Assembly (NCBI RefSeq): GCF_000187895.1
Contig: NZ_DS990127.1
Location: 1 to 64,000, forward strand
Direction: 5' to 3'
DNA length: 64,000 bases
Origin: Phocaeicola plebeius DSM 17135
GTDB lineage: Bacteria; Bacteroidota; Bacteroidia; Bacteroidales; Bacteroidaceae
The notes beneath the pieces were generated by a model that was not told the origin of the DNA, did no database searches, and saw nothing but the letters and a program-made list of their open reading frames with translations. Shown piece after piece: positions 59,331 to 64,000 of the stretch (positions are counted from its first letter, which is position 1; each line of letters begins with the position of its first letter). A program made the position numbers and the translations under genes.

Positions 59331-60353
59331 ATGGCTACTATAACTAAAATTGAAATAGATGGATTCAAAGCATTTCCTAATAATTTTTCTATAGATTTAC
59401 TAGATGGTAAAAACCTCTTGATTTATGGAGAAAATGGAAGTGGAAAATCTTCTTTATATTATGCTTTACATGTTTTAATGCAAAGTGTATTTAAGGATGA
59501 CAAAGGTGCTAAGTATTTTAAACCAGGAGATACTAATGGTGAAGAATTCATTCCTAACAATGAACAATTAATTAATATCAATAGGTTTGATGAAGCAAAG
59601 GCTAATACTTATACTCCCAATATACGTATTACGTTTGATGATGGAAAAATATGGAAACTAGATAATGGTGGGCTACAACCTGAGAATGGTGGAAGTGAGA
59701 GTGATATTAGAATGTTAAATAAATATTCTGCATTTATCAACCATTCTTATATATCACGTTTTCATGCAGCAAGAAACTCGGAAGAGATTAATTTATGGAA
59801 TGTTTTTTACAAAGATATTCTTCCATTTTATGTACCTGCAGGAACATCTGATTTTTTGGCTGATTTATATGACAATGTGAAAAGAGAATACAATGGAGGT
59901 GTTGATATAAAGAATAAAGCATTTCAAGATCAAATAACTAAATTCAATGATTTGTTAAACAAGTACATTGACAGGATTAATATAAGAATTAATTCTATCT
60001 ATAATGACAATTTCAAGAATGAAGGAGATAAAGATCTTAATATCAAATTGATTTATTACAGCAAAGATCATCCAGACAATGTATTAAAAGAGCAATATTA
60101 TCTCTTTTGTGAGAAAAATACGAATGGGGCAAATATGTTCTATCCTCCTAAAATTGGTATAGAAATAAAAGAGGCTGGACTTTTAATATATAAGCCGCAA
60201 TCATATTTTAATGAAGCGAAACTAACAGCTATTGCTTTGGCTGTTAGATTTGCGGCAATGTCAACTACTGCAATAACGTCAGGTTCTTTTTTGGCTCTTG
60301 ATGATATGCTCATTAGTCTCGATATGAGCAATCGGATGAAAATTATTAAATAG
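59331..60353 (+). pseudogene. SMC/RecF-like ATPase, N-terminal part, split by IS
   Basis: The N-terminal 340 residues of an ATPase that would be 623 residues if the IS at 60352 and one copy of the AAAT duplication were removed. The Walker A is GENGSGKSS (33-41); a degenerate ABC signature (YFNEAKLTAIALAVRFA) and Walker B/D-loop (FLALDDMLISLDMSNR) follow. The reading frame ends at a TAG made by the IS junction, just after the D-loop, so this part keeps both nucleotide half-sites but loses the C-terminal region. It begins 2 nt after the methyltransferase and is AT-rich. Confidence 0.85.
60348..60351. repeat. Target-site duplication AAAT, left copy
   Basis: AAAT directly precedes the left inverted repeat and recurs at 61781-61784 after the right one. 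Removing the element and one copy restores the ATPase frame exactly. Confidence 0.85.
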
Positions 60354-61780
60354 TCGTCCCTTAAAAAGTGCCCATCTGCGGAATATTGTACGGAAACAGT
60401 ATCCCGCAGATTTTTTCAATAAGCCACAAAAGAGTCCTCATGGCTCTTTTGAAGTTGTATGCGGCGGCAGCTAAAAGCAGATTGACAGTATCACCGAATA
60501 CCCCTTTATAAAAGTTGCGTCCTAAACGAAAATCTGATTTCAAATGCCCGATAGTCGGCTCTATTCCCGCACGCTTGCAGAAAAGCTTATGTTTCTTCCT
60601 GCGGGTATAATAACTGTCTTTCCGGTTTGGAACATCAGGTATCAATATTTGAGTGCCGCAAACTTCTTTCTTTCCCCTGTAACCCCTGTCTCCTGCCAGT
60701 CTCCTGATTCTCTTTCCGGTAATTCGTTTCACCTGTAAGAGGGAGTCTTCAATGGTGTGTCCGTCATATTCGTTCCGGAAGGACTTGGCCCCCAGGATAA
60801 TTCCGGTAATTGAGCGGATGATTGAGACCTTGTTCCCAAATTCGTACTTCTTATGTTCCTTCCCCTTGCTGATACACTGTACTTCCGGCTCATGCAGGGA
60901 ATAGATTTTCCCCGGAGAGTTACGTTTCTGTGAAAGAACCCGCTCAAAGAGGGCGAGCTGAGAGTCATAGTCATGGTTTCCACTCAGGTTACGCTTCAGT
61001 TCCCTGACAAGCCTTCCCGCAATGGTGCGTAGCCGTCTGTCGGCCTTCAGTGCCTTGCTGCGGTTTTTCGGATGGTTACGGAAGCGTTGGTCACGGTAAA
61101 TCTTCTTAAGGGTGAAAGTGTAGCTCTGGCGCAAAGGAAGGTCTAAGGATTTTACGATGGACAACACTTTGCGGATTATCTTTTTATGCAACTTGGCATC
61201 CGTGGGATAAGTCACGTTCTTTTCCTGTACCGTGGAGTCGATGAAGGCCGTGTCGTGATGGTCCCGGTCATCATCCTGTTGATTGACACGTATGCTTTCT
61301 GACAGAATCAGTTCCAAACCCTTCTCACCGATACGCTTGCGGAAGTGTACCAGTTCGCTTGCATTGCAGGGATAGGATGGCGTGAACTCCAACATACCGC
61401 AAAAGTACTGGTAATAAGCATTCTCACTCCATTGCTCAACAACCGATTCATCGGAAAGGTTACGGACATGTTTAAGAATCAGAAGTCCGCACATCAAACG
61501 GACGGGTTTGGCAGGACGCCCGTTGTCTGCACAATACAGCGGAGAGAAAGCTTCCTCGAAACGGTGCCAGTCAATCTTGTCGGCAAGCAGATACAAGGGA
61601 TGCTTTTGGTTCAGTTGGTCTGCCAACGAACTGAACAGAGAGGGCTGGGACAAGGTGGTTTTTATCATATTATCTGCAAGTTTTCAACCATAAAGGTACA
61701 AAAACTTGCAGATATATCAAAGAAATTTAGCCATTAATATATTGACTATTAGCAGGAAAAGGGTACTTTAAGGGACGACT
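60352..61780. mobile_element. IS5-family insertion sequence (1429 bp)
   Basis: The element is bounded by inverted repeats AGTCGTCCCTTAAA (60352-60365) and its complement (61767-61780); the similarity continues imperfectly to about 22 bp with a 2-nt offset. It carries one transposase gene on the minus strand and is flanked by a 4-bp AAAT duplication. It lies inside the ATPase gene of the defence operon. The intact transposase and exact duplication indicate recent insertion. Confidence 0.92.
60361..61668 (-). CDS. IS5-family DDE transposase
   Basis: A 435-residue intact transposase. The N-terminal DUF772-type region has PVRLMCGLLILKHVRNLSDE and YYQYFCGM. The DDE residues are the Asp in AFIDSTVQEKN, the Asp in RLAGDRGYRGKK and the Glu in CKRAGIEPTIGHLKSD, the last in the Y/K-R-E signature of the IS4/IS5 superfamily. 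It is oriented opposite to the defence operon and fills nearly the whole element. Assignment to IS5 rather than the related IS1182 group is by motif memory only. Confidence 0.92.
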   Translation of the reverse strand: MIKTTLSQPSLFSSLADQLNQKHPLYLLADKIDWHRFEEAFSPLYCADNGRPAKPVRLMCGLLILKHVRNLSDESVVEQWSENAYYQYFCGMLEFTPSYPCNASELVHFRKRIGEKGLELILSESIRVNQQDDDRDHHDTAFIDSTVQEKNVTYPTDAKLHKKIIRKVLSIVKSLDLPLRQSYTFTLKKIYRDQRFRNHPKNRSKALKADRRLRTIAGRLVRELKRNLSGNHDYDSQLALFERVLSQKRNSPGKIYSLHEPEVQCISKGKEHKKYEFGNKVSIIRSITGIILGAKSFRNEYDGHTIEDSLLQVKRITGKRIRRLAGDRGYRGKKEVCGTQILIPDVPNRKDSYYTRRKKHKLFCKRAGIEPTIGHLKSDFRLGRNFYKGVFGDTVNLLLAAAAYNFKRAMRTLLWLIEKICGILFPYNIPQMGTF

Positions 61781-61784
61781 AAAT
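61781..61784. repeat. Target-site duplication AAAT, right copy
   Basis: Second AAAT, directly after the right inverted repeat of the IS. It matches the copy at 60348-60351. Confidence 0.85.
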
Positions 61785-62635
61785 ATTTACTTGACGTAGT
61801 TGCCCTAAAATATAAATTATATGTGTTTACTCATGATAGACTTTTTTATCATACGTTAAAACGTATAATTGAAACTCAATATAAAAGTTCTGAATGGTTA
61901 TTTGGAGGAATATATATTAATGATTCTATTACGCCAAATGAACCAAATTATGTGCCTGACAATAAAACAAAAATCGAAAAAATTGAGGATGCATATAAAT
62001 GTCATGACTATTTTCTTTGTGGAACTCTCCTTAGGCAAGAATGTGAACGTTGTTTAGAAGAATTGCTACCTGACTCGTATAGAGTTAAAGAAGATCCAAG
62101 GACAAGAATAAGCAGTCCCAAAAATTTGGATGAACAAATAGCTTCGCTTGAAGAGTTTTGTCGTTTAGAGAAAATTGATTACGCTCCGTTTAAGGATTTA
62201 AAATCATACAAAGATTTATTCTTGAATTCTACTGCCCATAATGATATTACTTCACCATTTTATCGGAATGAAGTTAAAATATGTAAGCAGGCTATTACAT
62301 TACTTACTCAAATAAATAGAGCAAAGATAATAAAATGTAAACAAGATTTCTATTTTGAGTATCAATCTCTAGATGGCAAAAATTGTCTTGTCTCTATGAG
62401 AAGGAGAGAACCAATCAAATTATTAGAATACAATGGACAACAGCGCATTTCTTATTATAGCAAATGTGAAATCCGCAAAATGGTAGTTGATGGAACTAAT
62501 ACAGTATTAAACGAAGGATTTAATTCAATATATCAAGCGTATTTTTATGTGTGTCAGAACTATAATTGTCCTTCTAACTTAGTATTGCTAGACATATTAA
62601 AAGACAGGGATGGTTATTTAAAAGACAAAATATAA
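61785..62635 (+). pseudogene. SMC/RecF-like ATPase, C-terminal part after IS
   Basis: This fragment continues the ATPase of 59331: joined at the duplication, the frame reads NRMKIIKYLLDVVALKYKLY and then VFTHDRLFYHTLKRI, the stretch expected after the D-loop (switch His in FTHD). The remaining about 270 residues (first possible start GTG 61823) contain CGTLLRQECERCLEELLP and a C-terminal beta-rich region without known motifs. Alone it has no ATP site. Its stop overlaps the nuclease start by 1 nt (TAATG), so the IS also disturbs coupling within the operon. Confidence 0.83.
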
Positions 62636-63393
62636 TGAGAAAACTAAGTTTTGATTCGACACCAACGTTAAAAGGTATTGTATTTCAGTTTCTTGTCGCA
62701 TTAGATAGATGTTTTGAAATGCAGGAGGGAGAGTCTGTTTTTATTGAAACGTTTGGCGATGTTTCTGTGTTGGGTGGGGATAATCCTACACAGATTGAAT
62801 CAAAATGTTATAAAACAGATTTAACCGATTTAGATGAGAATGTTTGGAATACTATTCATAATTGGATGCGAGATGATTTTCCTATAGAAAAGTTTAGTTC
62901 ATTATTTTTGCTAACAACTCAAAAGGCAGGAAAAAAATCCGAATGGGGAAGTTGGAATAAAAAAGGATTAGAGGATAAATTAAAGACGCTTAATCGCATA
63001 AAAGAATATTTTGATAAAAAGAAGAAGAAGTCTGAGAAACTGAAATCAATGATGGATGCCATATTTGATGCATCGAAAAGTAAACGATTGGCAGAAATCG
63101 CCAAAAAGCTATTTATTGATTGTTTGGATACAAATGACGAACAGTACTATAAGAGCCTCTTAAATAGGGACAAATCGATTCCAAAGATTCAAAGAAATAA
63201 ATATATTAATTCTTTACTTGGATGGATTATCAGACCACAAAAAAAATGGACTATTTCCAATGAAGATTTTGAGAAAGAAGCGCAGGAAATTGCTGAAAAA
63301 TTAAGAAAAAACACTGTAGTGTTTCCAGATAAATTACAATTAACAAATATAAAGAACGAAGAATATGAAGAAAATTCAGCTGTTGAAAAATAA
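62635..63393 (+). CDS. PD-(D/E)XK nuclease, N-terminal part of frameshifted ABC-3C effector
   Basis: A 252-residue frame with a nuclease domain like that of Cap4/DUF4297 effectors: GIVFQFLVAL (Gln18), Asp42 in FGDVSVLG and Glu55-x-Lys57 in QIESKCYK give D-x12-E-x-K. A helical linker follows (about 120-250). The frame stops at GAAAAATAA, but the downstream frame (63387-63749) continues the family's C-terminal domain; one extra A, or a -1 slip on AAAAA, would join them. It probably cleaves DNA as the toxic arm of an ABC three-component system whose middle component follows. Confidence 0.78.
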   Translation: MRKLSFDSTPTLKGIVFQFLVALDRCFEMQEGESVFIETFGDVSVLGGDNPTQIESKCYKTDLTDLDENVWNTIHNWMRDDFPIEKFSSLFLLTTQKAGKKSEWGSWNKKGLEDKLKTLNRIKEYFDKKKKKSEKLKSMMDAIFDASKSKRLAEIAKKLFIDCLDTNDEQYYKSLLNRDKSIPKIQRNKYINSLLGWIIRPQKKWTISNEDFEKEAQEIAEKLRKNTVVFPDKLQLTNIKNEEYEENSAVEK

Positions 63394-63749
63394 AAGATAT
63401 AGAATATGACGAAGTTATTCCTGAAGCTGTAGATGACTATGTGCATACGGTTTTATTAATAGAACAAGAACTGAGAGAATCATTAGCGATAAGAACTCAG
63501 TTTGAAGAATATGAAAAATCTGTAGAAAGACGATACAGGACAGAATATCGTAAGGCATGCAGAATTAGCGAAATAAGAGAACCTTTGAAAAGGTCTCAGG
63601 AGCTATATGATAATGTTACATTGGCAAACGATGGTACATTTCACACTTATAACTCTGTGCCTTCATATTTTCATAATGGAGTTATGCAAATACTTGCAGA
63701 TGATAAGGATGACATTGTTTGGCTTTTAAAAGGACATAAAGATGAGTAA
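63387..63749 (+). pseudogene. C-terminal (ABC-3C CTD) part of the frameshifted effector
   Basis: Open in the -1 frame from 63387; it reads KIKDIEYDEVIPEAVDDYV, then RTQFEEYEKSVERRYRTEY, RKACRISEIREPLKRSQELYD and YFHNGVMQILADDKDD. This matches my memory of the C-terminal module of ABC-three-component effectors that contacts the middle component. It has no good start of its own (first possible GTG 63441), so expression needs frameshifting or a corrected sequence. The middle-component gene overlaps it by 8 nt. Confidence 0.7.
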
Positions 63750-64000
63750 GCTTATTGAAAACATATCCACTCTACAAAGTAATATTTTTATCCTAACACC
63801 GATTCTTGTCTCATTTTATAGGAATCTGCAGCCAAAGGACAAAAACATTCTTTTGGCGTATTTTGTATTTCCATTGGTTTTGAACTCTGATTTTTTAAAG
63901 AAAATCACTACTGTTTCCAGAGCATCTAGACTAAGCAGAATAACAAATGATAAAGAAATAATGGCAGGATTCGAAGAACGGTTCGAATATTTCAAATACA
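63742..64000 (+). CDS. ABC-three-component system middle component (5' part)
   Basis: ATG 63742 opens a frame that runs off the window (86 codons seen). It begins MSKLIENISTLQSNIFILTP and has SFYRNLQPKDKNILLAYFVF, typical of the small middle component of ABC three-component (ABC-3C) systems, which links the effector's C-terminal domain to an ABC ATPase. It overlaps the effector gene by 8 nt. In such systems the dedicated ABC ATPase is usually the next gene, which would lie just outside the window. Confidence 0.72.
   Translation, partial: MSKLIENISTLQSNIFILTPILVSFYRNLQPKDKNILLAYFVFPLVLNSDFLKKITTVSRASRLSRITNDKEIMAGFEERFEYFKY

Noticed and set aside
59331..62635. Two separate genes on either side of the IS
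   Set aside because: Removing the IS and one AAAT copy restores a single uninterrupted frame, so they are halves of one gene.

Overview
The window is a piece of a gut Bacteroidales chromosome, most like Bacteroides or Phocaeicola. The support is direct: a SusC/SusD outer-membrane pair, several lipoproteins with the Cys-containing signal typical of the phylum, promoter elements of the TAnnTTTG type instead of sigma-70 boxes, a V-type ATPase operon with the DUF2764 subunit found in Bacteroidetes, and Ser-type sulfatases. It opens with the 3' part of a 23S rRNA gene and a 5S gene (1-843) that end at a strong terminator.

Region 1 (1066-15642) is housekeeping: a seven-gene V-type ATPase operon whose K subunit carries the residues of a sodium-binding rotor, a GT3-type glycogen synthase followed by an alpha-glucan phosphorylase, an OmpR-type response regulator with its histidine kinase, and a periplasmic PepSY-like protein.

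Region 2 (16027-51868) is a large polysaccharide utilization locus. It holds a SusE/F-like lipoprotein, SusC and SusD, three large GH2 enzymes, two GH30 enzymes, two Ser-type S1 sulfatases, a GH95, a GH43/GH117-like propeller enzyme, a GH78-like enzyme, two SGNH esterases, an MFS sugar porter, a DUF5107/TPR protein and an AraC regulator. Together they would bind, desulfate, deacetylate and trim a branched, sulfated, acylated glycan with a beta-linked hexose core (possibly a beta-1,6-galactan-type polymer) and L-fucose/L-galactose or L-rhamnose-type decorations. The exact substrate cannot be read from sequence. The AT-rich propeller gene sits between what look like a decayed IS4-type transposase end and a decayed paralog fragment.

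Region 3 (52264-64000) is a defence island in one tightly packed operon: an XRE regulator, a PLD-nuclease/SNF2 helicase, an Eco57I-like adenine methyltransferase, an SMC/RecF-like ATPase, a PD-(D/E)XK nuclease with an ABC-3C-type C-terminal domain, and a middle-component gene cut by the window end. The ATPase is split by an IS5-family element with a clean 4-bp duplication, and the nuclease gene is frameshifted at a poly-A run, so the operon looks disarmed, reversibly or otherwise. The first half of the methyltransferase resembles its neighbours in composition while the second half is sharply AT-rich, as if the target-recognition half had been exchanged.

A pattern not explained by any gene recurs three times. 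Intergenic gaps at 15771-15858, 32199-32286 and 52067-52176 each contain a tandem array with exactly 22-bp period and palindromic cores. The sequence differs completely between arrays while the period is the same. These lie just before the PUL, inside it between susD and a GH30 gene, and at the junction of PUL and defence island.
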